A stretch of 64,000 nucleotides of DNA from Nitrospinaceae bacterium (GCA_029261535.1 JAJDBF010000031.1:1-64000); one strand, 5' to 3'. Counted from the first letter of the stretch, positions 8,091 through 16,770 are shown. Notes: generated by a model not told the origin, from the sequence alone. A program made the numbers and translations.

Positions 8091-9056
8091 TTAGAAACCG
8101 GCGGAAAGATTGAAAGTCGCCTGATTGCTGGTGTACTCACGAAACAGCGTGTTGGAGTCGTTGGTGGTCCGATTCCAGCCAACGGTTGCGGTGATCCCAC
8201 GTAACATTTCCCATTGATCCTTGATCACTTTGGAAACGCTGAGATTGAAGTTGTGCTGGTTGTCTTCACGAATACCGCCACCGGTCGCGGCGAAGGTATC
8301 GTAATCCAACAGGGAATATTTGTACTGGCCCTTGAAATGAAAATCGTAGGGCAAAATATAACGGCCTTTTATTTTGAAATCGTGTTTGGTCCGGTCGAAC
8401 CTGCCCACCGTGTCCTGGTCCGATCCCTGATAGCCGGTACCGAGGTAATTGGCCGTCCCCTCAAAGATATAAACGTAGTCGAAACCTCCGCCAAACTCAT
8501 CAGCATCGCGTGCCTGATTGCGGAAGTTATTTGAATTGGCGTAGAAAAAGCGGGCTTGCAACAGTCCCCATTTACCCAGGCTACGGGAGTAGGTTGGGCC
8601 GAAATAGTTCACACCGCTGAAGCTGTTGCCCCCGGCAACGCTCCAGATATAATAATATTGAAAGTCGAGAAAGGATTCCTTATTAATCTTGAAACGGGGA
8701 CGCAGTCCCCATGAATTGTTCAATGCATCGTATTGACCAAGGTCGGCGTATACGGTCTGGCTGATCTGGTACTCTCCTTTGACACTCCATTGATCGCTGA
8801 ACGAGTGAACATACTCACCGCCTCCGGACCAGTTGAACGCTGAGTCGGAATCATTGGGAGTCAGGTTAAGCAACCCCCCGCCAGAACTCTGCGCTACGTT
8901 GTCGTTGTGAAAGGTGCCTATGTTGAAATTGACCTTCCAGTTTTTTCCAGATTTCTGAACCAGCTGAGCCTGAGCCATTGCCGGACTGGAGATCAGGAGA
9001 GAGAGCAGAACGGCAGGCAAAAATCGAAAAATGGATGTGCTACTTATTAACATCAT
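8091..9056 (-). CDS. Outer-membrane beta-barrel protein heading the triplicated operon
   Basis: About 321 residues from the ATG at 9056 (a second ATG follows directly; a TTG six codons upstream is less likely). The signal peptide ends at SSPAMAQ. The rest alternates polar and hydrophobic residues with many aromatic strands (for example FDYVYIFEGTANY, FHFKGQYKYSLLDY) and ends in FNLSAGF, the terminal phenylalanine typical of BAM-inserted barrels. The strand pattern resembles the barrel half of surface-lipoprotein-assembly-modifier type proteins, but I see no TPR domain, so I name it only as a barrel. It is the first gene of the operon and may be the export or anchoring partner of the six secreted proteins downstream; that role is inference. 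Confidence 0.8.
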   Translation of the reverse strand: MMLISSTSIFRFLPAVLLSLLISSPAMAQAQLVQKSGKNWKVNFNIGTFHNDNVAQSSGGGLLNLTPNDSDSAFNWSGGGEYVHSFSDQWSVKGEYQISQTVYADLGQYDALNNSWGLRPRFKINKESFLDFQYYYIWSVAGGNSFSGVNYFGPTYSRSLGKWGLLQARFFYANSNNFRNQARDADEFGGGFDYVYIFEGTANYLGTGYQGSDQDTVGRFDRTKHDFKIKGRYILPYDFHFKGQYKYSLLDYDTFAATGGGIREDNQHNFNLSVSKVIKDQWEMLRGITATVGWNRTTNDSNTLFREYTSNQATFNLSAGF

Positions 9057-9279
9057 GAGGGGGGGGCTCCACAATCAGGATTTATACGCTTACGGTCAGA
9101 ATCCTAGCACCATCGCCTTCATTGTTCAACCGAACATTATCTGCGAAATGCGAGACCTTTTTCCCTTAAAAAGAAGCTATTTACATAACATTATGAAAAC
9201 GAAAGAAAAGGCGTGATTCTTCCCCCAGACAACTCAATTCAACAGGTGGAATTCAGGTCGAGGCAGATTACCAGCCCAA

Positions 9280-10041
9280 TCAGGCGGGAATGGAAACCTC
9301 GTACAATTGTTCAAGGATATTGACTTTTAATTCTTGCGGCGGACCATCGAAGATCAACTCGCCTTCGCGCAAGCCCAGAATGCGCCCGGCATATTCCCGC
9401 GCCAGTTCCGGCTGATGCAAATTGCAGATCACGGTCACCCCATCTTGCTGATTGATATCTCTTAAATGATCGAGGATGCCCTTTGCAGATGCCGGGTCGA
9501 GGCTGGCGACCGGTTCATCGGCCAGCAACAACTTTGGGCGTTGCATGAGAGCGCGTGCAATGCCCACACGCTGACGCTGTCCTCCGCTCAAACGGTCGGC
9601 GCGTTGCTCCCAGAAATCGACCAACCCCAGTCGCTTTAAATGAATAAACGCTGTCCGGCGGTCTTCCTCGCGAAACCGGTTACCCCAGGCCCAGAGGGCC
9701 GGCGTACCTCCCAGGCAACCGGACAGCACGTTGGTCAACACCGAGGCGCGGTCGATGAGATTGAACTCCTGAAAGATCATGCCGATGCGGTGCCGGATTT
9801 TTCGCAACCGCGCCGGGTCAGCACCGGTCACTTCTTCTCCATCAAGCCAGATGCGCCCGGTGGTGGGTTCGATCAATCGGTTGAGTGTCCGAAGAAGCGT
9901 TGACTTGCCCGCACCGCTGGGCCCGAGGGTGACAACAAATTGCCCGGTGGGGATGGCAAGAGACAATCCTTTTAAGGCCTGGGTGCCACCGTTGTCGAAG
10001 GTTTTCGACACATCTTCCAGCGCCACCTGAGCAGAGTTCAT
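9280..10041 (-). CDS. phnC: Phosphonate/phosphite ABC transporter ATPase, PhnC type
   Basis: Cytoplasmic ATPase of an importer for phosphonate, phosphite or a similar oxyanion. It has Walker A GPSGAGKST, a Q-loop in IFQEFNLIDR, the signature LSGGQRQRVGIARAL, Walker B LLLADEP and an H-loop in CNLHQPELA. The IFQEFNLIDRASVLTNVL segment is typical of PhnC. Length 253 is normal. It overlaps phnD by ATGA (10038-10041). A permease (PhnE) would be expected next, but the following gene is the unrelated beta-barrel operon, so the transporter is incomplete here. Confidence 0.92.
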   Translation of the reverse strand: MNSAQVALEDVSKTFDNGGTQALKGLSLAIPTGQFVVTLGPSGAGKSTLLRTLNRLIEPTTGRIWLDGEEVTGADPARLRKIRHRIGMIFQEFNLIDRASVLTNVLSGCLGGTPALWAWGNRFREEDRRTAFIHLKRLGLVDFWEQRADRLSGGQRQRVGIARALMQRPKLLLADEPVASLDPASAKGILDHLRDINQQDGVTVICNLHQPELAREYAGRILGLREGELIFDGPPQELKVNILEQLYEVSIPA

Positions 10042-10961
10042 TTGCGCGTCCCCTGATCCAGCCAGCGACGGGCATCGCGCACAGAATTGAACATGCCGTC
10101 AAGATCCATCAATCCGCTGATGCCATAGGCTTGCTTCATGAGTTTCGCGCCTTCGGCAGATTTCGAGACCGTGAGGAGCCCTTCGCGAATTTTTTCCTTG
10201 ATCGATTGTTTCAATCCTTTGCGGGCGCAGATGGTGTCGTTCGGAATTTGAGGTGTGTAGGCAAGGACTCGTAAATTTTTGTAAACCTGCGGAAAACTTT
10301 TAGCGACCGCCGCCCGGGCACCTTCATAGGTCGCGCCAGCATCCACCTCGCCTTTCATCACGGACAACACCACGGCGTTGTGGGAACCGGCGAACCGCGA
10401 TTGCTTGAAAAAGGTCTCGGGATTGAACCCTTTTTTCATCAGCAGTGTTTTCGGATAAAGATGGCCCGAGGTCGAGGCGGGATCAACGTAGGCAAAGTTT
10501 TTCCCCTTGAGATCAGCAAGCGTCTTGATATCGCTGTCGGCGCGTACCAGTATCTGCCCCCGGTAAAACGGACGACCAAAATGAGCCACGATATAGAGCA
10601 GTTCGACCTCATATTTTTCCCGCGCCAGCACATAACTGAATGGCGGCAACCAGCCGATGTCCCCCTTGCCCGCGCCCATGGCTTCGATCACGGCGGCGTA
10701 ACTGGTCGCCACCGATGCCTTGATCTTAAGACCGGTCTCCTGCTCCAGCAAGGCGGCGATTTCCTTGCCGCCTTTGAGTATCACCTGCGCCTCGCCCGAT
10801 GGCACGAATAACATCCGCACTGGATTTCCGGAACTGCCCAGGGGACTGCCGGCATGGGCAGGAGTCGGGCTGATCACAAAACAAATCAGGCAGAGGAGCA
10901 ACCGACACAAAACCGTTTGAACCGAAAACGAAAATGGAGTCAGAACGTTATTTGAACTCAT
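10038..10961 (-). CDS. phnD: Phosphate/phosphite/phosphonate-binding periplasmic protein, PhnD type
   Basis: Periplasmic substrate-binding protein that hands the ligand to the transporter. It has a signal peptide (hydrophobic segment about 16-34, cleavage after AHA), then VRMLFVPSGEAQVIL and the PhnD hallmark DPASTSGHLYPKTLL. The segment GDIGWLPPFSYVLA also fits the family. Length 307 is normal. It is the first gene of the pair with phnC. The true ligand cannot be told from sequence; some PhnD-like proteins serve phosphite, hypophosphite or stress sensing. Confidence 0.9.
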   Translation of the reverse strand: MSSNNVLTPFSFSVQTVLCRLLLCLICFVISPTPAHAGSPLGSSGNPVRMLFVPSGEAQVILKGGKEIAALLEQETGLKIKASVATSYAAVIEAMGAGKGDIGWLPPFSYVLAREKYEVELLYIVAHFGRPFYRGQILVRADSDIKTLADLKGKNFAYVDPASTSGHLYPKTLLMKKGFNPETFFKQSRFAGSHNAVVLSVMKGEVDAGATYEGARAAVAKSFPQVYKNLRVLAYTPQIPNDTICARKGLKQSIKEKIREGLLTVSKSAEGAKLMKQAYGISGLMDLDGMFNSVRDARRWLDQGTRK

Positions 10962-11032
10962 GCCAACATTGTATCATCTCACCGGACAAGGAATGCAGAC
11001 AGAAGGACTTGATTGCAGGGAAAAACATGCGG

Positions 11033-11068
11033 ACAAAAAAAAGGGTGAGGCCCGAAGGCCTCACCCTT
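11033..11068 (-). terminator. Rho-independent terminator of the cytochrome gene
   Basis: The perfect 12-bp stem AAGGGTGAGGCC, loop CGAA, GGCCTCACCCTT is followed on the minus strand by a run of T. It lies 25 bp after the stop of the cytochrome c gene at 11093. Confidence 0.92.
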
Positions 11069-11092
11069 AAAATTCCTGAGAAAAAGGACTGC

Positions 11093-11518
11093 TTACATCA
11101 AGTCTTCACGAATGTACTTGATAACGTCCCAAATCTGTTTATCTTTCAATTTCATCGGAGCCATGCCAGTTCCTTTAGAGCCGTTCTTGATGATCCAGAA
11201 CATTTGACCCGCAGAAACTTTTTTCATGGTTTTGCCACAAGAGAAGTTACGAGGAGCTGGCTTGAGGGCTTTGCCCAGTTTGCCTGCGCCATCACCCTTC
11301 ATGCCATGACACATCTGACAGGCCATCGGCTTGGCGGTCTTTTCATACAACTTTTTACCATTAGCCTTGTCAGCTTTGGCAGTAGCATCCTTTTTGGCGA
11401 TGCCAGAAGGAGCCGATTTGGTCGCACGCTTTTGAGGACATTTTCCACCAGCAAACGCAGTGTTGACCAGTAAGAGAGTTGCCATTGTAGCAACCAGTAA
11501 AATCATCGTTTTTTTCAT
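11093..11518 (-). CDS. Small exported c-type cytochrome
   Basis: A monohaem cytochrome c of 141 residues. I chose the ATG at 11518 because it follows an AAAGGA ribosome-binding site and begins directly with the signal peptide MKKTMILLVATMATLLLVN, cleaved near AFA. The haem site is CQMCHG, with GKLGKALKPAPRNFSC after it and a likely distal methionine in GTGMAPMKLKDKQI. The mature N-terminus is lysine- and alanine-rich, and two extra cysteines (GGKC, NFSC) could form a disulfide. It is a single-gene unit with its own terminator. Likely a periplasmic electron carrier. Confidence 0.9.
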   Translation of the reverse strand: MKKTMILLVATMATLLLVNTAFAGGKCPQKRATKSAPSGIAKKDATAKADKANGKKLYEKTAKPMACQMCHGMKGDGAGKLGKALKPAPRNFSCGKTMKKVSAGQMFWIIKNGSKGTGMAPMKLKDKQIWDVIKYIREDLM

Positions 11519-12168
11519 TGCCCAATCCTTTCTGTTAAAGAACACTAGGGAAAAATATTAGAGAGACGGTTAAGCTCGACACCGGAAAATTAAAAGGTTG
11601 TGTCCCCCCAGGCCCACAAAATCAAGCATTGACCTGAGGTTCAAAATGAGTGCAGATTATATTCTATATAGGTCGTCTGTCAACATAAAACTATCCCGAA
11701 ATACGACCCCGGACCCTACCCGACCAAGCCGGTCCCAGTCGATTTACTCCGTTGATTTATAGTCACTTCCATTGTTTTTTTCAGCGTTAAACTGATGGCT
11801 CCATTCAAGATTGCTTTGGAAAAACTGCCTCTAATCTTAAAAATCCCCCTACAGGCAGGAGAGCTTTGCGTAACCTTAGAATTTCTTTTTCCCCTCCTTA
11901 CATACAAAGGAGGGATACAGGGGAGGTTGTATTGATGACCCCTCCCGTACCCTCCGGACTATTCAACACAGCTTATTGAATAACCGCACGGTTCATTGAA
12001 AATCCCATTTTTGATTTTAGAATTATGCAAAGGTCTCTCAGAGCAAGAGCCAGGGTTCCCCCATTCAAGGTGTTCCCGCCGTCCGCCATTATGCTAGACT
12101 GATCCTCATTTTTTAACTGAACCTCACTGCATATCCAACGCGGTTGCATTATATGGAGTCATACTCGA
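11519..12168. other. Intergenic stretch of about 650 bp with dispersed repeats
   Basis: No convincing gene is seen. The part from about 11890 to 11960 holds a CT-rich/AG-rich inverted segment (CCCCTCCTTACATAC near AAAGGAGGGATACAGG), related to sequences at 42570-42670. The part near 12020 (TTATGCAAAGGTCTC) recurs at 29626. A 63-codon minus-strand frame overlaps the repeats and is not believed. Confidence 0.6.
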
Positions 12169-12777
12169 ATGGATTCTGGAAATCGACTGGAAAATAAAAA
12201 CGTACTCGTCATCATTCCGCGCGACTATTATGACGAAGCCCAGCTTGAGCCCCTGCTGGAAAAATTACAGGGCGAAGGTGCCGATGTCCGGGTCGCCTCC
12301 ACCAAATTCAAGGAAGCGATCGGCATGAACAATGGTCGGCATATGCCGGACATGCTGGTGGTAGACGCAATTGAGGGGATCACCGGCGATGCTTATGTGT
12401 CATCCGGAAAGGGCGTACGCCAGATCAAGGGCGTCTTCCACGGTGCTATCGCGGTGGGTGGCAAGGGAGCTCGCAAAACTCTGTGGAAGGAAAAACTGGT
12501 GCGGCTCCTGTTTACCGACCGCTACAAAAGCGAAATGGTGGTGGGTGCCATTGGCAACGCGGTGCCCTGCCTCGCCGAAGCCGACCTGATCCGCAACATG
12601 GAAATCTCCGCCGCTCTCGACAAATTCACCCAGCCGATCCTCGAACAAGCCGCCGCCGTGCTTTCTGATGAGCCGGTGTCCAACTGTGACCGCATCGTCA
12701 CCGCCTGCGGCCCGGAGGCCATGGACGCGTTTTGTGAAGAAATCATTCAGGAAATCGCCAAAACAAAAGACAAGTGA
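12169..12777 (+). CDS. DJ-1/PfpI-like protein without the usual nucleophile cysteine
   Basis: A 202-residue cytoplasmic protein with the DJ-1/PfpI layout: strand NVLVIIPRDYYDEAQLEPLL, then DMLVVDAIEGITGD, an elbow region VVGAIGNAVPCLAEADLI, and VTACGPEAMDAFCEEII near the end. In active family members the elbow reads roughly AICxG; here it is AIGNA, so the cysteine nucleophile is replaced by glycine, although a cysteine sits four residues later. It may be a non-catalytic binding protein or use the displaced cysteine. It is a single gene; no operon partner is visible. Fold assignment is fairly sure, function is not. Confidence 0.7.
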   Translation: MDSGNRLENKNVLVIIPRDYYDEAQLEPLLEKLQGEGADVRVASTKFKEAIGMNNGRHMPDMLVVDAIEGITGDAYVSSGKGVRQIKGVFHGAIAVGGKGARKTLWKEKLVRLLFTDRYKSEMVVGAIGNAVPCLAEADLIRNMEISAALDKFTQPILEQAAAVLSDEPVSNCDRIVTACGPEAMDAFCEEIIQEIAKTKDK

Positions 12778-12940
12778 CCACCTTCCGGTGGGGGTGACGC
12801 ACAACCTGTCCGGCATTAACACTGGAATTTTTATATATCTTCTCTCGCGCACCACTAGCAGGGTGCCTGCTCAAGAACGCCAGTCACGCCTGTTCAAGAA
12901 CCACTATTCGCGTTCTTGAACATTCGCCGTGCGCGGAGTA

Positions 12941-13306
12941 CTAGAGGCCGAGTTCGTCCTTCTCGCGCTCCCTGGCCGTTGCAATGATTTTCATGCGAAG
13001 TTTCATGGCACTGTTCAGTTCCTGCACGATAGATTCTTTCGCATCCGGAAAATATAATTTCTGATTAAACTCTTCCAGCGAGTGATTCTCGAGCAGTTTG
13101 CCGAAGGCTTCATCCGAAAACGTCCGGGTCATTTTGACAATATTGTCAAACGAGATGAACACTTTCTCGTAGTTGCCCCATGCTTCTTCAATAATGCCGC
13201 GGACCACATCGCCGCCAACCTGATCGGCGGTGGACTCGCGTCCCTGCGGCAAATTGGTCCCGACGATTTCAAACAATTTGATGGTGGTTTCGGTTTCTTT
13301 TTCCAT
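12941..13306 (-). CDS. STAS-like DUF4325-type protein
   Basis: About 121 residues from the ATG at 13306, which has an AGGAAAGG ribosome-binding site; an in-frame TTG ten codons upstream overlaps the previous gene's stop. The segment VFISFDNIVKMTRTFSDEAF followed by GKLLENHS matches the DUF4325 (STAS-like) pattern, which is often found with histidine-kinase-like ATPases, although none is here. It directly follows the cytoplasmic cyclophilin gene on the same strand and is probably cotranscribed. Function unknown; a regulatory protein-binding role is likely. Confidence 0.7.
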   Translation of the reverse strand: MEKETETTIKLFEIVGTNLPQGRESTADQVGGDVVRGIIEEAWGNYEKVFISFDNIVKMTRTFSDEAFGKLLENHSLEEFNQKLYFPDAKESIVQELNSAMKLRMKIIATAREREKDELGL

Positions 13307-13332
13307 TTTCAAACGCCTTTCCTGCGTTCGGG

Positions 13333-13815
13333 TCAATCCAGAATCTTGATTTTCATTTCGATGCGTTCTTCCGGGTTGTCGCGTCCATCGCGTGGCATGT
13401 CGACAATTTTATCCGCCACGTCCATCCCGGAAACCACCTCGCCAAACGCTGTGTATTGCCCGTCGAGGAAAAGCGAATCCTTGACCACAATAAAAAATTG
13501 TGAGCCGGCACTGTCCGGCTCTGATGAACGAGCCATCGACAAAATACCACGGGTGTGTTTGGTGTCGTTGAACTCGGCCTTGATCGTGTGCCCCGGTCCG
13601 CCCATGCCATGCGATGATCGATCCGAGCTTTTGGAATTCGGGTCGCCGCCCTGGATCATGAAACCGGGGATGACGCGGTGGAAAGTGGTTTCGTCATAAA
13701 ACCCCTTTTGCGCCAGTTCCTTGAAATTTTTGACATGGCCTGGGGCCTTGTCCTCAAACAGTTTGATTTCTATTTTTCCAAGATCGGTTTCAAGAACCGC
13801 ATCCACATCCGACAT
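13333..13815 (-). CDS. Cytoplasmic cyclophilin-type peptidyl-prolyl isomerase
   Basis: Catalyses cis-trans isomerisation of X-Pro bonds. The 160-residue protein has no signal peptide. The catalytic motif FHRVIPGFMIQGGDPN (with the key arginine), then GMGGPGHTIKAEFND, GILSMARSSEPDSAGSQFFI and FGEVVSGMDV cover the whole cyclophilin domain. It is a close paralogue of the exported protein encoded just upstream at 13900-14454, so one protein probably serves the cytoplasm and the other the periplasm. Confidence 0.95.
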   Translation of the reverse strand: MSDVDAVLETDLGKIEIKLFEDKAPGHVKNFKELAQKGFYDETTFHRVIPGFMIQGGDPNSKSSDRSSHGMGGPGHTIKAEFNDTKHTRGILSMARSSEPDSAGSQFFIVVKDSLFLDGQYTAFGEVVSGMDVADKIVDMPRDGRDNPEERIEMKIKILD

Positions 13816-13838
13816 GTTGGTTTCCTTCTGAATAAATT

Positions 13839-13858
13839 AAAAAACCCGGAGCTCCCGG
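13839..13858 (-). terminator. Possible terminator between the two cyclophilin genes
   Basis: On the minus strand CCGGGAGCTCCGGG is followed by TTTTTTAATT. The stem is short and largely self-complementary. A second small stem (GTCTCC/GGAGAC) lies just before it. It would separate the exported cyclophilin from the cytoplasmic one. Confidence 0.5.
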
Positions 13859-13899
13859 TCTCCTTTTCAGGGAGACATCTGCGGAAGCCCCGGATGGGT

Positions 13900-14454
13900 T
13901 TATTTTTCGACAATTTTTATAGACTTGATGGCAACGCGACGCAACGGGTTGTCGCGTGCGTCCCGAGGCTCGGCCACAATTTTATCCGCAACCTCCATCC
14001 CACTGACCACTTGTCCAAATACGGTGTACTGGCCATCGAGAAAGGGAGAGTCTTTCAGCACAATAAAAAACTGGGATCCGGCACTGTTCGGGTCCGATGA
14101 ACGAGCCATCGACAAAATACCACGGGTATGTTTGGTGTCATTGAACTCGGCCTTCACAGAATGTCCCGGCCCGCCCATGCCATGGCTGGATCGATCAGAG
14201 CTTTTGGAATTCGGGTCACCGCCCTGGATCATAAACCCAGGGATCACACGATGAAAAACGGTGCCATTGTAAAAACCATCCTTTGAAAGCTTCTTGAAAT
14301 TCACCACATGGTTCGGAGCTTTATCCTGAAAGAATTTGATCTTTATCGTGCCGTGTGCGGTTTCCATCACCGCAATTTCTTCTGCCAGAACGGAACCTGC
14401 CGTCATACAGCCGAAAACAATCAGAGCAGAAAATAATGAAGCAAACTTTTGCAT
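13900..14454 (-). CDS. Exported cyclophilin-type peptidyl-prolyl isomerase
   Basis: Periplasmic counterpart of the gene at 13333. I chose the ATG at 14454, which follows a strong GGGAGG ribosome-binding site and starts a signal peptide (MQKFASLFSALIVFGCMTAG) cut near VLA. The domain keeps FHRVIPGFMIQGGDPN, GMGGPGHSVKAEFND and GSQFFIVLKDSPFLDGQ. It shares long nearly identical DNA stretches with its neighbour (for example around SSDRSSHGMGGPGH), so this is a tandem duplication with a signal peptide gained by one copy or lost by the other. Confidence 0.95.
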   Translation of the reverse strand: MQKFASLFSALIVFGCMTAGSVLAEEIAVMETAHGTIKIKFFQDKAPNHVVNFKKLSKDGFYNGTVFHRVIPGFMIQGGDPNSKSSDRSSHGMGGPGHSVKAEFNDTKHTRGILSMARSSDPNSAGSQFFIVLKDSPFLDGQYTVFGQVVSGMEVADKIVAEPRDARDNPLRRVAIKSIKIVEK

Positions 14455-14686
14455 GCAACCTCCCAAATGCTTAAAATGGATTAATCCGGGATTGAATTCT
14501 GGATGGATCTATACGGTGCCTTTCGGACTCCAGCGGCCCTAATAGTAAAAGCCTGCGGGTTACCCTGCAAGCAAAATAACACCTGAAATGAAAGATCCCC
14601 GACAAACGGTGCTGAACCCAAAATATCAAGAACCCGTCCGTTTTTAAAGCCCCTTTGTGCGGATTCTTGAAAGAGACCTCCTCAAA

Positions 14687-16750
14687 ATGCCTATCCGGGT
14701 CTGTTTTATCATTTTCAATTACCTGATGGCGATCCTCGGAGTTACCTGCCTCGTGGTGGCAGGCCTGTTTCCCTTTCCGGTGAGGGAAACAGCTGTGCTG
14801 TGCCTTGCCGCCCTCGGCTGGCTCGAATGGAAACGGCGGATTCCGCTTAAACCTCCTGCCTGGTTTTCCCTGATTGTCATTTCGATTGTCGCCGTGCCCA
14901 CCCTTTATTTCGTATTGAAACCGGCAATCCCCGAACTCCTGGCTGGATTCCTTTTGTTCATTCTGCTCACCCGCTTTGTCTTCAAATCGGAGTTCAATGA
15001 TTACCTCTACGGTCACCTCATTGCCACCGTCTGTCTGCTGATGGGGGCCCTGTTTATTCAGGACCTGACCTTCGCCTTCCTCTTCCTGGGGTTTTTTCTG
15101 GTGATGTGCTGGGGCCTGATTTTTTACAACCTGATGGCCGAGCAAGTGGGTAGCCAAAGTCCGCCCGACCTGTTTCGGACAGCCATCATCGGCACCCGGC
15201 TGAACACCAGCATCCTCGGGCTCACAGGGGCTCTAGTGCTGGTCAGCCTGATATTGACCTCCCTGATTTTCATCAGTTTTCCGCGTGTGGGTCTCGGCTT
15301 GATTTCCTTGAACAAAGGCGGTGTGCCCATCAGTGGATTCTCCGACCGGGTGGAATTTGGGGAAGTGGGATTGCTCAAGCAAAACGATACGGTTGTCCTC
15401 AGAGTTCAGTTCTCGCGCAACGGCAAGCCCTTTCGTCCGCCCCTGCCAGCTCTTTGGCGAGGTGTGGCCCTGAACCATTTCGACGGAAAAACCTGGTCTT
15501 CCCGCTTGACAGGGTTCTGGTCCAATCCCCACCGACCGGGAAAACCCATGCCGCTGTTTACGATGAAGCCGGAGGAAATGGTGATTCATGAGGAAATCTT
15601 CATGGAAAATATCGACACCCCGGTGGTCTTCACTTACGGACTGCCGCTGTCCATCGATGGGACTTTCACCCGGCTGGATATGGATTCCGCGTTTTCCTTC
15701 AAAACCCGCGACAATCATAAGGGCCCACGCCGCTTTTACGCGGCGACCGATATCGGCCCGACCCAGGCCCAAGTCGCCTATCCTTTGCCGGGGCAACTCG
15801 AACCCAAACAACGCCACGGGTACCTGCAATTGCCTGACCTCAGCCCGGAAATTGTGGCACTCGTTTCTCATCTGACAGGCAACGCGGCTTCACCCGAGGA
15901 TAAAGCGAACGCCCTGCTGGCCCATCTGGACAAGGGTTTTACCTATTCGCTGGAGATGAAAGAAACAAGCCGGGGTTACCTCGATGAATTTTTGTTCCAC
16001 CGCAAAGCCGGGCATTGCGAATATTTTGCCACGGCGTTGACCATCCTGCTTCGTCAAGCGGGCATTCCCGCTCGTCTCGTTAATGGATTCATGGGAATGG
16101 AGTGGAATGAACTGGGAGAGTACATGATTGTCCGCCAGACTCACGCCCATTCCTGGGTCGAGGCCTTTCTCCCCGGCAAGGGCTGGGTCACGTTCGACCC
16201 CACTCCACCGGACCCCGGCGGGACTCAGTCTGCCAGCCGGATTTCCCTTTACATGGACCTGCTACGGTTGAACTGGCAACGCTATGTGGTCAAGTACAAC
16301 CTGTCGGATCAGATCAGGATTGCGGATTACTTCAGCGATTCCACCCGGGACATGATGGATGGGTTCCAGTCGCTCTCCAGCATCACGCCTCAATCGATTT
16401 TGCCTTTCCTGAAACGGAACGGTTTCAAAATAGCGGGAGTGCTCCTGACCGGCCTCCTGCTGTTTCTCATTGTTCAAAAACGAAAGAACGACCGGCGTTC
16501 CGCCATCCAGAAACCCACCTTCGCCACCACCCAATACAACAAAATGATTTCAAGACTTAAGAAAAAAGGCCTGGTCAAAGAAGCCTGCTGGACACCGCGC
16601 GAATTTATTGCCCATCTGGACGTATTGACTTTGCAAGAAAAAGATCAAATCGAACAGATCACCCGGCTCTATGAAAAATCGCGCTACGCCGGGCAGTCTC
16701 TGGACAAAAATGAAGAACAACGCATGACCGCCCTTGCAAAAAATATTTAA
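14687..16750 (+). CDS. TgpA-like membrane transglutaminase-family protein (DUF3488, transglutaminase core, DUF4129)
   Basis: About 687 residues. The N-terminus has several membrane segments (about 5-25, 30-90, 95-150, 180-205), then a periplasmic part with the transglutaminase core. The core has Cys441 in GHCEYFATAL, His485 in HAHSWVEAF and Asp503 in FDPTPP, a complete triad. A further membrane segment (KIAGVLLTGLLLFLIVQ) is followed by a C-terminal DUF4129-like region containing WTPREFIAHL and YEKSRYAG. Such proteins often lie next to MoxR ATPase and DUF58 genes; none is present here. I start at the ATG at 14687; a GTG ten codons earlier is possible. Its substrate is unknown, probably a cell-envelope protein. 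Confidence 0.9.
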   Translation: MPIRVCFIIFNYLMAILGVTCLVVAGLFPFPVRETAVLCLAALGWLEWKRRIPLKPPAWFSLIVISIVAVPTLYFVLKPAIPELLAGFLLFILLTRFVFKSEFNDYLYGHLIATVCLLMGALFIQDLTFAFLFLGFFLVMCWGLIFYNLMAEQVGSQSPPDLFRTAIIGTRLNTSILGLTGALVLVSLILTSLIFISFPRVGLGLISLNKGGVPISGFSDRVEFGEVGLLKQNDTVVLRVQFSRNGKPFRPPLPALWRGVALNHFDGKTWSSRLTGFWSNPHRPGKPMPLFTMKPEEMVIHEEIFMENIDTPVVFTYGLPLSIDGTFTRLDMDSAFSFKTRDNHKGPRRFYAATDIGPTQAQVAYPLPGQLEPKQRHGYLQLPDLSPEIVALVSHLTGNAASPEDKANALLAHLDKGFTYSLEMKETSRGYLDEFLFHRKAGHCEYFATALTILLRQAGIPARLVNGFMGMEWNELGEYMIVRQTHAHSWVEAFLPGKGWVTFDPTPPDPGGTQSASRISLYMDLLRLNWQRYVVKYNLSDQIRIADYFSDSTRDMMDGFQSLSSITPQSILPFLKRNGFKIAGVLLTGLLLFLIVQKRKNDRRSAIQKPTFATTQYNKMISRLKKKGLVKEACWTPREFIAHLDVLTLQEKDQIEQITRLYEKSRYAGQSLDKNEEQRMTALAKNI

Positions 16751-16770
16751 GAAGCCCGAATAATTTAGCT

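Noticed and set aside
11716-11907. A 63-codon minus-strand reading frame
   Set aside because: It overlaps CT/AG-rich repeat DNA, has no ribosome-binding site and no recognisable features.
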